Origin: an uncultured Nocardioidaceae bacterium
Lineage (GTDB): Bacteria > Actinomycetota > Actinomycetes > Propionibacteriales > Nocardioidaceae
Direction of reading: 5' to 3'
DNA: 51,517 nt
Assembly (NCBI GenBank): GCA_902805865.1
Contig: CADCUK010000018.1
Location: forward strand, 1 to 51,517
The translations under genes and the position numbers were made by a program. Below are positions 27,056 to 34,801 of the stretch, one piece after another. The notes beneath the pieces were generated by a model. The model saw nothing but the letters and a program-made list of their open reading frames with translations. It was not told where the DNA came from and made no database searches. Each line of letters starts with the position of its first letter. The first letter of the stretch is position 1.

Positions 27056-29992
27056 TCAGTCGCCGAGGAGCCCCTTGCGCCTGGCGATCGCCGCGGCCTC
27101 GGTGCGGCCGGCGGCGCCGAGCTTGGCCAGGATGTTCGACACGTGCACCGAGACGGTCTTGGTGCTGATGAACAGCCGCTTGCCGATCTCGCCGTTGGAG
27201 CGTCCTTCGGCGACCAGCTGCAGGATCTCGGTCTCCCGAGGCGTCAGGTCGGTGTCGGACCGCTCGGCTGCCGGGCTCCGGCCTCCGAGCGCCGCCAGCT
27301 CGTCGAGCAGCGGGCGGGCACCCAGCTCCTCGGCCGTCGCACGAGCCTGCGCCACCAGCGGGGCGGCGTCGGCGGACCGTCCGCACGCGAGGAGCACCGC
27401 CGCGAGCCGGGCACGGGAGCGAGCCGTCTCGTAGCGGTGACCCAGCTCCTCGAACAGCCGCGCCGTCTCCTCCCACGGTGCGACGAGCTCGGCCTCAACC
27501 GGGACGTCGATCCCCGCCGACCACCGGAGCCGGAGGTGCTCGGCCCTGGCGCGAGCGGCCCAGGCCTGCCCCTCGGGGCCGAACCCACGGGGTCTGGCCG
27601 TGGCGCGCGCGTAGATGGTCCCGACCACGTCGAGGAGCTCGGAGGCACGCGCCAGCTGCGGTGGCCGCCCGTGCCGGGCGAGTGCCCCGACTGCGCTCGC
27701 CACCTGGCCGAGGACGAGCGCAGAGAGCCGGACGCGCGCCTGGTAGAGCGGGGACCAGATCTGCGACACGGCGGAGACGACCTCGTCGTGCACCCGCCAC
27801 ACCGCGTCCAGGTCGCCTCGTTGCCCGTGCAGGTCGATGGCGGCCGCGCCTGCATTGTTCGCGATCAATCCCTCCCGCGGCCAGGACGGCTTGAGCTCGT
27901 CGTACTGCACGAGCGCCGACTCGTCGCCGCGCCCCGACGCAACCAGCATGCGCACCCCCATCAGCGTCGCCTCGTGGTCGGGGGGTGGTGACTGCCCGGC
28001 GACGTCGGTCATCGCCAAGGTGTCGTCCCACATCCCGCGCAGGTAGGCGGTCATGGCCTGGTGGTAGCGCGCGTCGAAGCCGTACGGCGCCCACGGCTGC
28101 CCCATGGCGACGGCTGCGGCCCGGGACTGCTCGAAGAGGTCGTGCGCCTCCGCCAGCCGGCCACGGTCCAGGAGGATGTACGCCAGGTGGTGCCGGCCCC
28201 GCATCTCGGCCTTGACGTCGCCCGCGACGTGGGCGCTCACCACGACCTCCTCGAGCGCGCGGAGCGCCGTCTCGGGGTCCCCGAGACGGTCGTCGAGGCT
28301 GGCCAGCGTGGTGGCGGCCTCGGCGACCACGTCGGTCATCTCGAAGCGCTGCGCCATGGCCAGTGCCTCCCCGGCGTGCTTCGCGGCCTCGTCGTCCCGG
28401 CCCTCGAACATCAGCGCCCGCGCATGCATGCTCAACGTGCGGGTCCGGAGCCGTCCGGGCTCCTCACCGATCAGCACCAGCGCCTCCTCCGTGGCCCTGG
28501 TCGGCTCCCCCTCCGAGTCCTCGAGCAGGGCAGCGCCGGTCCAGGCGACGAGCAGGCGGGCCCGGCCCCTCGGGGTCAGCTCGGCCTGGTCGAGGTGGTC
28601 GCGCACCAGTGCCTTGGCCCGTCCCGGGTGGCCGGACGCGATGACGGCCTCCTTGGTCAGGCTGACCAGCTCGACGAGATCGACCCCCTCGGGCAGCGCG
28701 GTCGTGGGGCCCGCGGCCAGCTCGAGCACGGCCTCGAAGTGCTTCGCGGCGTCGTCCGGCCCACCGACGGCCATCGCCTCCTCACCGGCCCGGACCCCTG
28801 CCCGGATCGCGGTGTCGGTGTCCAGGGCGGCCCGCGCATGGGTGGCGAGCTCGGCGGCCGCTCCGGTGACGGTCGCGGTGGTGAGCGCGTCGACGTATCT
28901 CGCATGCAGCCGGACGCGCTCCCCGGGCAGGAGGTCGCGGTAGACCGCCTCGGCCAGGAGCGCGTGCCGGAACGCGTAGCCGTCGGCGCCGACCTGCACC
29001 AGCACGTGCGACTCGACGGCACTGCGCAACCCGCGGTCCAGCTCATCGGCGGGGAGCATGACGACCGCCGCGAGGAGCGCGTGGTTCACCCTGCGGCCCG
29101 CGCACGACGCCGCCCGCACCACCTGCCGGCCTGCGTCGTCGAGCCGTTCGAGTCGCACCAGCAGCAGGTCCACGAGGTCTTCGGGCAGCAGGCCGTCGCC
29201 GGTCCCGGTGGCGCCGACGAGCTCCTCGACGAAGAAGGCGTTCCCCTCGGCCCGGGTCACCACCCAGGCGAGGTCGCGCTCGCGCATCGGCGCCGGGTGG
29301 AGGGTGCGCACCAGCCGGCGCACCTCCTCGTCGGCCAGCGGTGCCAGCTGCATCCGCACCATGCCCGGAAGGCGGGCCCACTCGGCGACCGCCGCCCGCA
29401 ACGGGTGCCGGCGGTGCAGGTCGTCGGAGCGGTAGGAGCCGACGATCGTCACGCTCCCCCGGAACGGCCGGGCGAAGAGGAACCGCAGCAGGTCGCGCGT
29501 CGACTGGTCCGCCCAGTGCAGGTCCTCGATGACGACCAGCACCCGGCCGTCCTCGGCCCGGGTCTCGAGCATGGCGTGGACGGCGTCGAAGATCGCGGCC
29601 CGGTCCACGCGTGGCTGCCCGGACGCGTCGATCGGCTCGGTGGAGGGCGCCGACATGAGCCGCCGGCCGGGTGCCAGCGCCGCAAGGGCTGGGTGCCGGG
29701 CGACGACCTGCTCGGCCAGCTCGGGCGCCTCGTCGACGAGACGACCGACGAGCTCGGAGAAGGGTAGGTACGGCAGCAGCTGGTCGGCGAAGTCCAAGCA
29801 GTGCCCGACCATGACCTGCCACCCCTCACCTCGTGCGTGCTCGGCGAGCTCGGTGAGCAGGCGGGTCTTGCCCATGCCCGCGTCGCCGGCGACCAGGGCA
29901 TGGCCCTTGCCGAGCTGTCCGAGGAGCATCGTGAGCTCCTCGGTCCGGCCGAGGAGCTCGCGGGGACGCGGCGGGTTCAGTTCCGGTGGCAC
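27056..29992 (-). CDS. Large ATP-binding LuxR family transcriptional regulator (LAL/MalT-like)
   Basis: A 978-residue signal-transduction ATPase. Walker A is GDAGMGKTRLLTEL near residue 37 and Walker B VLVVIEDLHWADQSTRDLL near 153. GSVTIVGSYRSDDLHRRHPLRAAV is sensor-like. Residues ~350-900 are Ala/Leu-rich helical repeats of TPR type (LGDPETALRALEEVVVSAHVAGDVKAEMRGRHHLAYIL). The C-terminal LuxR helix-turn-helix is LTPRETEILQLVAEGRSNGEIGKRLFISTKTVSVHVSNIL. The GTG at 29992 is chosen with AGGA about 8 nt upstream. The family activates catabolic or secondary-metabolite genes on inducer binding. The adjacent P450 gene is the nearest possible target. Confidence 0.92.
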   Translation of the reverse strand: MPPELNPPRPRELLGRTEELTMLLGQLGKGHALVAGDAGMGKTRLLTELAEHARGEGWQVMVGHCLDFADQLLPYLPFSELVGRLVDEAPELAEQVVARHPALAALAPGRRLMSAPSTEPIDASGQPRVDRAAIFDAVHAMLETRAEDGRVLVVIEDLHWADQSTRDLLRFLFARPFRGSVTIVGSYRSDDLHRRHPLRAAVAEWARLPGMVRMQLAPLADEEVRRLVRTLHPAPMRERDLAWVVTRAEGNAFFVEELVGATGTGDGLLPEDLVDLLLVRLERLDDAGRQVVRAASCAGRRVNHALLAAVVMLPADELDRGLRSAVESHVLVQVGADGYAFRHALLAEAVYRDLLPGERVRLHARYVDALTTATVTGAAAELATHARAALDTDTAIRAGVRAGEEAMAVGGPDDAAKHFEAVLELAAGPTTALPEGVDLVELVSLTKEAVIASGHPGRAKALVRDHLDQAELTPRGRARLLVAWTGAALLEDSEGEPTRATEEALVLIGEEPGRLRTRTLSMHARALMFEGRDDEAAKHAGEALAMAQRFEMTDVVAEAATTLASLDDRLGDPETALRALEEVVVSAHVAGDVKAEMRGRHHLAYILLDRGRLAEAHDLFEQSRAAAVAMGQPWAPYGFDARYHQAMTAYLRGMWDDTLAMTDVAGQSPPPDHEATLMGVRMLVASGRGDESALVQYDELKPSWPREGLIANNAGAAAIDLHGQRGDLDAVWRVHDEVVSAVSQIWSPLYQARVRLSALVLGQVASAVGALARHGRPPQLARASELLDVVGTIYARATARPRGFGPEGQAWAARARAEHLRLRWSAGIDVPVEAELVAPWEETARLFEELGHRYETARSRARLAAVLLACGRSADAAPLVAQARATAEELGARPLLDELAALGGRSPAAERSDTDLTPRETEILQLVAEGRSNGEIGKRLFISTKTVSVHVSNILAKLGAAGRTEAAAIARRKGLLGD

Positions 29993-30023
29993 GCGACCAT
30001 CCTGGCCCCTGCCCGCCTCTGAG

Positions 30024-30173
30024 GGTCACCCCTCACGTGGCGAGCTCGGAGCCGTGTCGGCGCCGCCAGGTGGAGCGGGTGCCCCGGCGCCTGCGGGGCC
30101 TGGTGCCCTGCATCATGCGCTCGCGGCGGTAGTCGATCTCTGCTGTCGTGAAGTACAGGTAGCTGTTGTCCAT
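30024..30173 (-). CDS. Possible small basic protein, 49 residues
   Basis: This open frame fills most of the 229-bp gap between hutI and the LuxR regulator. It reads MDNSYLYFTTAEIDYRRERM, followed by an Arg-rich stretch (QGTRPRRRRGTRSTWRRAD) and a short polar tail. The balanced first half, with Tyr/Phe/Ile/Asp, looks more protein-like than the competing frames. The nearest AGGAG is 14 nt upstream, which is too far for a good ribosome-binding site. No family recognised. Confidence 0.38.
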
Positions 30174-30221
30174 GCATCGATCGTGGGCTCCTGAGGTAGC
30201 CCGGCACATCGGAAGAACTCC

Positions 30222-31394
30222 CTATTCGAGCGGCCCGGCCCAGTCGCTGCCGAGAACCTGGCCGACCAGCGGCACACCGGGTCGGTAGGCCAGGTGGAGG
30301 TGCGAGGGCGCGTCGAGCACGACCAGGTCGGCGCGCGCCCCGACCCGCAGGTGACCCACGTCGTCACGCGCGAGCGCGGCGGCACCGCCGGAGGTCGCGG
30401 CATGCACCGCCTCCGCCGGCGTCATGCCCATCTCCCGCACCGCCACCGCGATGCAGAACGGCATCGAGCTCGTGTACGACGACCCGGGGTTGCAGTCCGT
30501 CGCCAGCGCCACCCGCACGCCCGCGTCCAGCAGCGCCCTGGCGTCCGGGTAGGGCGAACGGGTCGAGAACTCGACGCCGGGCAGCAGGGTCGCGACCGTG
30601 CCCGAGCTCGCGAGCGCAGCGACGTCGGCGTCCTCGAGGAACGTGCAGTGGTCCACCGCAGCCAGCCCCAGCTCGCACGCGAGCTGCACACCCGGTCCGG
30701 GGCCGAGCTGGTTGGCGTGCAGCCGCCCGCGCAGCCCGGCCTCGGCGCCGGCGGTGAGCACCGCGCGCGCCTGGTCGACGTCGAAGGCGCCTCGTTCGCA
30801 GAAGGCGTCCACCCATCGGGCGTGCGGTGCGCAGGCCTCCAGCATCGGCCCGGTCACCAGCTCGACGTAGCCGGCCGGGTCGTCGGCGTACTCCGGGGGG
30901 ACGACGTGGGCACCGAGGAACGTGGTCTCCGGCGTGAGCCGGGCGGCGAGCGCCAGGGCACGCGCCTCGTCGGCGACGGTGAGGCCGTAGCCGCTCTTCA
31001 CCTCGACGGTCGTCGTGCCCTGCCGGCGCATCTCGCCGAGGTGTCGGACCAGGTTGGCGGTCAGCTGCTCGTCCGAGGCTGCCCGGGTGGCGGCGACGGT
31101 GGTCCGGATCCCTCCGCCGTCGTACCGCTGCCCGGCCATCCGCGCGGCGAACTCGGCGGCCCGGTCGCCCGCGAAGAGCAGGTGGCTGTGGGAGTCGACG
31201 AAGCCCGGCAGCACCGCCCGGCCCCCGACGTCGTACGCCGTGTCGGCAGCCGGGGCCTGCGAGGCCGGACCGGTCCACGCCACCCGCCGGCCGTCGACCA
31301 CGACGGCTGCGTCCTGGACGAGTCCGAGCGGACCGCCGTGCTGGGGGTCGTTGGAGACGAGCTCGCCGATGCCGGTGACGAGGACGCTGCTCAT
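30222..31394 (-). CDS. hutI: Imidazolonepropionase
   Basis: HutI hydrolyses 4-imidazolone-5-propionate to N-formimino-glutamate, step three of histidine breakdown. The 390-residue amidohydrolase has the metal motif [19 protein letters not shown] near residue 65 and [29 protein letters not shown] supplies a metal His, [12 protein letters not shown] and [11 protein letters not shown] further ligands. [17 protein letters not shown] carries the catalytic Asp and substrate residues. Its ATG overlaps the hutF stop (ATGA). It is the last gene of the M20 amidohydrolase-hutF-hutI operon. Confidence 0.97.
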   Translation of the reverse strand: MSSVLVTGIGELVSNDPQHGGPLGLVQDAAVVVDGRRVAWTGPASQAPAADTAYDVGGRAVLPGFVDSHSHLLFAGDRAAEFAARMAGQRYDGGGIRTTVAATRAASDEQLTANLVRHLGEMRRQGTTTVEVKSGYGLTVADEARALALAARLTPETTFLGAHVVPPEYADDPAGYVELVTGPMLEACAPHARWVDAFCERGAFDVDQARAVLTAGAEAGLRGRLHANQLGPGPGVQLACELGLAAVDHCTFLEDADVAALASSGTVATLLPGVEFSTRSPYPDARALLDAGVRVALATDCNPGSSYTSSMPFCIAVAVREMGMTPAEAVHAATSGGAAALARDDVGHLRVGARADLVVLDAPSHLHLAYRPGVPLVGQVLGSDWAGPLE

Positions 31395-32710
31395 GAGTCC
31401 CTCCAGAGCCGTCGGATGACCTTGTCCAGCTCGGCTCCCACCTCGACGGTCTCCTCGGCGCGGTGGACGACCCGGCCGCCCGCGACGACGTGGGTGACGT
31501 CCGCGGCTGTCGCCGCGAACGCGGCGGTCTCCGGGGTCGGCCCGCCGCCGGCGGTGCGAGGGGTGGTGAGCGCGAGCGTGACCAGGTCTGCGCGCTGGCC
31601 GACCGCGATGCGACCGGCGTCGGGGAAGCCGAGCGAGGCGTGCCCGTCGAACGTCGCCGCGCGCAGCAGCTCGGGCGCCGACCAGTGACCACGGGACCGC
31701 TGCGCCAGCCTCTCGTCCATCTCCAGCGCCCGCATCTCCTCGAGCAGGTCGACGACGGCGTGGCTGTCCGAGCCGAGCGTGATGCGGGACCCGGCCGCCT
31801 TGAGCGACCGCGACGGGCCGATGCCGTCGCCGAGGTCGCGCTCGGTCGTGGGGCAGAAGCAGGACCAGCAGCCGGCGTCACCGATGCGCGCGACGTCGAG
31901 GTCGGTCAGGTGCGTGGCGTGCACGACCGTGGTCCGGTCGGTGAGGGCTGCTGCCTCGGAGAGCACCTCGGTCGGGGTCCGCCCGTAGACGTCGAGGCAC
32001 TCCTGGTTCTCCGCGACCTGCTCGGAGAGGTGCACGTGCAGGGGCGTCTCGAACCGGTCGGCCCACTCCGCCACGAGCCGCATCTCGTCGAGCGGCACGG
32101 CCCGGACCGAGTGGATGGCGGCGCCCACGACGACGTCGCCGCCGACGTCGGAGCTCAGCTCGTCGGTGCGCTCCTGCCAGGCGGCGGCCGAGCCGTCGGA
32201 GAACCGCATCTGCACCCCCTCGGGAGGCCGACCAGGACCGGCGGTCAGGTAGCAGGTGTCCAGCAGCGCGATCCGCACCCCGGCCCGGGCAGCGGCCTCG
32301 ACGAGGGCCAGTCCCATCGCGTTCGGGTCGTCGTACGCCGTGCCGCCGGGCTGGTGGTGCAGGTAGTGGAACTCGCCGACCGTGGTGATGCCCGCGGCGG
32401 CCATCTCGCGGTAGACAGCCGTCGCCAGCTCGAGGTAGCTGTCCGGGTCGAGCCGCCCGGCGAGGTCGTACATCTGCTCGCGCCAGGTCCAGAACGTGCC
32501 GGCTCCACGCTGGGTCCGGCCACGCAGCGCCCGGTGGAACGCGTGGCTGTGGCAGTTCGCGAGTCCGGGGATCGTCAGCCCGGGGAGCCGTTCGGCGCGG
32601 GGCCAGGGCTCGCCACCGACGACGGTGAAACGCCCGTCGGCGACGGCCACGTGCACGTCTGCGCGGACCTCGCCGTCGACCCAGGCGTGCTCGAGCAGGT
32701 AGCTGGTCAT
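31391..32710 (-). CDS. hutF: Formimidoylglutamate deiminase
   Basis: HutF removes ammonia from N-formimino-L-glutamate to give N-formyl-L-glutamate, the branch that requires a separate deformylase. The 439-residue amidohydrolase shows [22 protein letters not shown] near residue 55 and [45 protein letters not shown] gives a metal His. [36 protein letters not shown] and [22 protein letters not shown] complete the active site. The start ATG overlaps the stop of the upstream M20 gene (ATGA), and its own stop overlaps hutI. The lack of a classical hutG nearby makes the M20 gene of interest. Confidence 0.95.
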   Translation of the reverse strand: MTSYLLEHAWVDGEVRADVHVAVADGRFTVVGGEPWPRAERLPGLTIPGLANCHSHAFHRALRGRTQRGAGTFWTWREQMYDLAGRLDPDSYLELATAVYREMAAAGITTVGEFHYLHHQPGGTAYDDPNAMGLALVEAAARAGVRIALLDTCYLTAGPGRPPEGVQMRFSDGSAAAWQERTDELSSDVGGDVVVGAAIHSVRAVPLDEMRLVAEWADRFETPLHVHLSEQVAENQECLDVYGRTPTEVLSEAAALTDRTTVVHATHLTDLDVARIGDAGCWSCFCPTTERDLGDGIGPSRSLKAAGSRITLGSDSHAVVDLLEEMRALEMDERLAQRSRGHWSAPELLRAATFDGHASLGFPDAGRIAVGQRADLVTLALTTPRTAGGGPTPETAAFAATAADVTHVVAGGRVVHRAEETVEVGAELDKVIRRLWRDS

Positions 32711-33960
32711 GAGGGCTCCGGGGTCGGCTGGTCCGGTCGTGCCGGCTGGGTCAGCTGCGCGATGGTGTCGGCCAGCGCCTCGACCCCGGCGAGGCAGTCG
32801 GCGACCGTGGCCGACTCCTGCGGCGAGTGGGAGATCCCGGTGGGGTTGCGGACGAAGAGCATCGCCGTGGGGATGCCGGCGGCGCTGAGGATGCCGGCGT
32901 CGTGGCCGGCTGCCGTCGGGACGACCGGCCAGCCCCGTCCACCGGCCAGCCGACCGGCGAGGTCGGCGTCGAAGACCACCTCCGTGGTCACCGACTCGGG
33001 AGTGACCACCACGTCGGTCCCGTCCCGGCCGGCGCGGTCCACCGCCATCCGCTCGACGTCGGCGACCAGGGCGAGGAGCTGCTCGGTCGAGGAGGCGCGG
33101 GCGTCGAGCCAGGCGGTCACCTGCGACGGCACGGCGTTGGTGCCGTTCGGCTCGACGAGCACCCGCCCGAACGTCGCCCGTTGCCCCGACAGCCGGGCCT
33201 GCTTGTTGGCCGCCAGCACCGTCATCGCGTAGCTCAGCATCGGGTCGTGGCGGTCCTCCATGCGCGTCGTGCCGGCGTGGTTCGCCTCGCCGGTGAAGTC
33301 GAAGCGGTAGCGGCCGTGCGGCCAGATCGAGCTCGCGACCCCGACCGGCGCGTCCCGGTGCACGAGGTCTCGCCCCTGCTCGACGTGCAGCTCGACGAAC
33401 GCCCCGACGTCGCCCAGCAGCCCGGAGCCCTGCTCCCCGTCGACGACGTCCCCGAGCGCTACGCCGTCCCGGTCCCGCAGCGACCGGGCGTCGGCCCAGC
33501 CAAGGGCGCCGGTGGCGAGCCGCGAACCCAGGCAGGCCACCGGGAAGCGGGACCCTTCCTCCTCGCGGAACACCCCGATGCCGACGGGCCGGTCGGGCAC
33601 GAATCCCCGCTCGCGCAGCAGGTCGACCGCGGCCAGAGCCGCGACGACGCCGAGCGGACCGTCGTAGGCCCCGCCGTCCGTCACCGAGTCGAGGTGCGAG
33701 CCGGTGAGCAACGCCGACCTCTCCGCATGACTGCCGGTGTCCCACCACGCGACGACGTTGCCGAACCCGTCGCGCTCCACCCGGAGGTCACGCCGGGCGC
33801 ACTCCTCGGCGAACCATTCCTGCGCCTCGTCGTCGGCGGCCGTCCACGGCTGGCGGAAGTAACCGCCGGTGCGGCTCGAACGGCCGACGGGAGCCAGGTC
33901 GGCCCACATCTGCTCGAACGTCCCGTCCTGGACTGGTCCCTTCTCTGATGACGTTGTCAT
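32707..33960 (-). CDS. Allantoate amidohydrolase-like M20 metalloenzyme, candidate N-formylglutamate hydrolase
   Basis: A 417-residue di-metal amidohydrolase of the M20 carbamoylase/allantoate amidohydrolase group. The metal ligands appear as LLTGSHLDSVTDGGAYDGPLGVVAAL (His, Asp), FREEEGSRFPVACLGSRLATG (Glu), FVELHVEQGRDLV (His) and TAAGHDAGILS (late His). FTGEANHAGTTRMEDRHDP is the dimerisation lid. GAGGAG lies 4 nt before the ATG. It is the first gene of a tightly overlapping operon with hutF and hutI. By name it would act on allantoate. By context it more likely hydrolyses N-formylglutamate (the missing HutG step) or a related N-acyl glutamate. That reassignment is inference. Confidence 0.9.
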   Translation of the reverse strand: MTTSSEKGPVQDGTFEQMWADLAPVGRSSRTGGYFRQPWTAADDEAQEWFAEECARRDLRVERDGFGNVVAWWDTGSHAERSALLTGSHLDSVTDGGAYDGPLGVVAALAAVDLLRERGFVPDRPVGIGVFREEEGSRFPVACLGSRLATGALGWADARSLRDRDGVALGDVVDGEQGSGLLGDVGAFVELHVEQGRDLVHRDAPVGVASSIWPHGRYRFDFTGEANHAGTTRMEDRHDPMLSYAMTVLAANKQARLSGQRATFGRVLVEPNGTNAVPSQVTAWLDARASSTEQLLALVADVERMAVDRAGRDGTDVVVTPESVTTEVVFDADLAGRLAGGRGWPVVPTAAGHDAGILSAAGIPTAMLFVRNPTGISHSPQESATVADCLAGVEALADTIAQLTQPARPDQPTPEPS

Positions 33961-33970
33961 GCTTCTCCTC

Positions 33971-34579
33971 ATGGAGCTCACCGATGTGGTCCGACGCCGC
34001 CGGATGGTCCGAAGGTACTCATCACGGCCGGTCGACCGCGCAGTGCTCGACCGGATCCTGCAGAACGCCCTCCACGCCCCAAGCGCAGGCTTCAGCCAGG
34101 GCTGGGCGTTCCTGGTGCTCGACGAGCCCGAGGACGTGGTCCGGTTCTGGCGGAGCACCGCCGGCGACCGTCTCGAGAAGCCGGACAGCTGGCTGCGCGG
34201 CATGACCACCGCGCCGGTGGTGATCGTCCCGCTCAGCCACAAGGACGCCTACCTCGACCGGTACGCCGAGCCCGACAAGGGCTGGTCGGACCGGGACGAG
34301 GCGCGCTGGCCGGTCCCCTACTGGCACCTCGACACCGCGATGGCCTCGCTGCTGATGCTGCTCACGGTCGTCGACGAGGGACTCGGCGCCTGCTTCTTCG
34401 GGATCCCCCCGCACGAGATCGGGTCGTTCCGGGCGGAGTTCGCGGTCCCGGAGGCCTACACCCCGATCGGGGCCATCACCGTCGGTCACCGAGCGGAGGA
34501 CGCCGGCGCCCGTGGCTCCGCTGCGCGGGGCCGCCGTCCGCTGGACGAGGTCGTGCACCGAGGGTCCTGGCACGGCTGA
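33971..34579 (+). CDS. Nitroreductase family protein
   Basis: A 202-residue FMN-dependent nitroreductase-fold protein. MELTDVVRRRRMVRRYSSRPVDRAVLDRILQNALHAPSAGFSQGWAFLVL is the standard N-terminal FMN-binding region (RRRRMVRRY, Pro-Ser). WHLDTAMASLLMLLTVVDEGLGACFFGIPPHEI is the central helix and dimer segment. The C-terminus (TPIGAITVGHRAEDAG) is followed by a basic tail. The start is uncertain. The ATG at 33971 gives the usual family start, but another at 33959 lies in frame and overlaps the divergent gene's start codon. No Shine-Dalgarno sequence is seen for either. Substrate unknown. Confidence 0.85.
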   Translation: MELTDVVRRRRMVRRYSSRPVDRAVLDRILQNALHAPSAGFSQGWAFLVLDEPEDVVRFWRSTAGDRLEKPDSWLRGMTTAPVVIVPLSHKDAYLDRYAEPDKGWSDRDEARWPVPYWHLDTAMASLLMLLTVVDEGLGACFFGIPPHEIGSFRAEFAVPEAYTPIGAITVGHRAEDAGARGSAARGRRPLDEVVHRGSWHG

Positions 34580-34695
34580 AGACCCGTAATTCTGCGGGTG
34601 GCCGCACGAGTGCCCAGCACCGAGGATCGACCGTGAGCTCGATGTCACGGGCCCCGGGCCACCCCCCGCCTGCTCGGCTGCCCGGCGGCATCGGA

Positions 34696-34726
34696 GCCCT
34701 GGACGGTCTGGGAGGCCGTCCAGGGC
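34696..34726. other. 11-bp stem-loop in the gap before the AfsR-like regulator
   Basis: GCCCTGGACGG and CCGTCCAGGGC pair perfectly around a 9-nt loop. No T-run follows in either direction. It could end nitroreductase transcription or act upstream of the regulator gene, whose start is 75 bp away. A weaker ACCCG/CGGGT hairpin lies just after the nitroreductase stop. The rest of this 222-bp gap holds nothing I recognise apart from a TAGTGT -10 candidate at 34786-34791. Confidence 0.4.
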
Positions 34727-34801
34727 ACCCCGTCCCACCGAGGGTTGCTGCATCCTGACCGTTCCCTCGGACCGCCGCCGACCTCTAGTGTCGAAGGTGC
34801 C

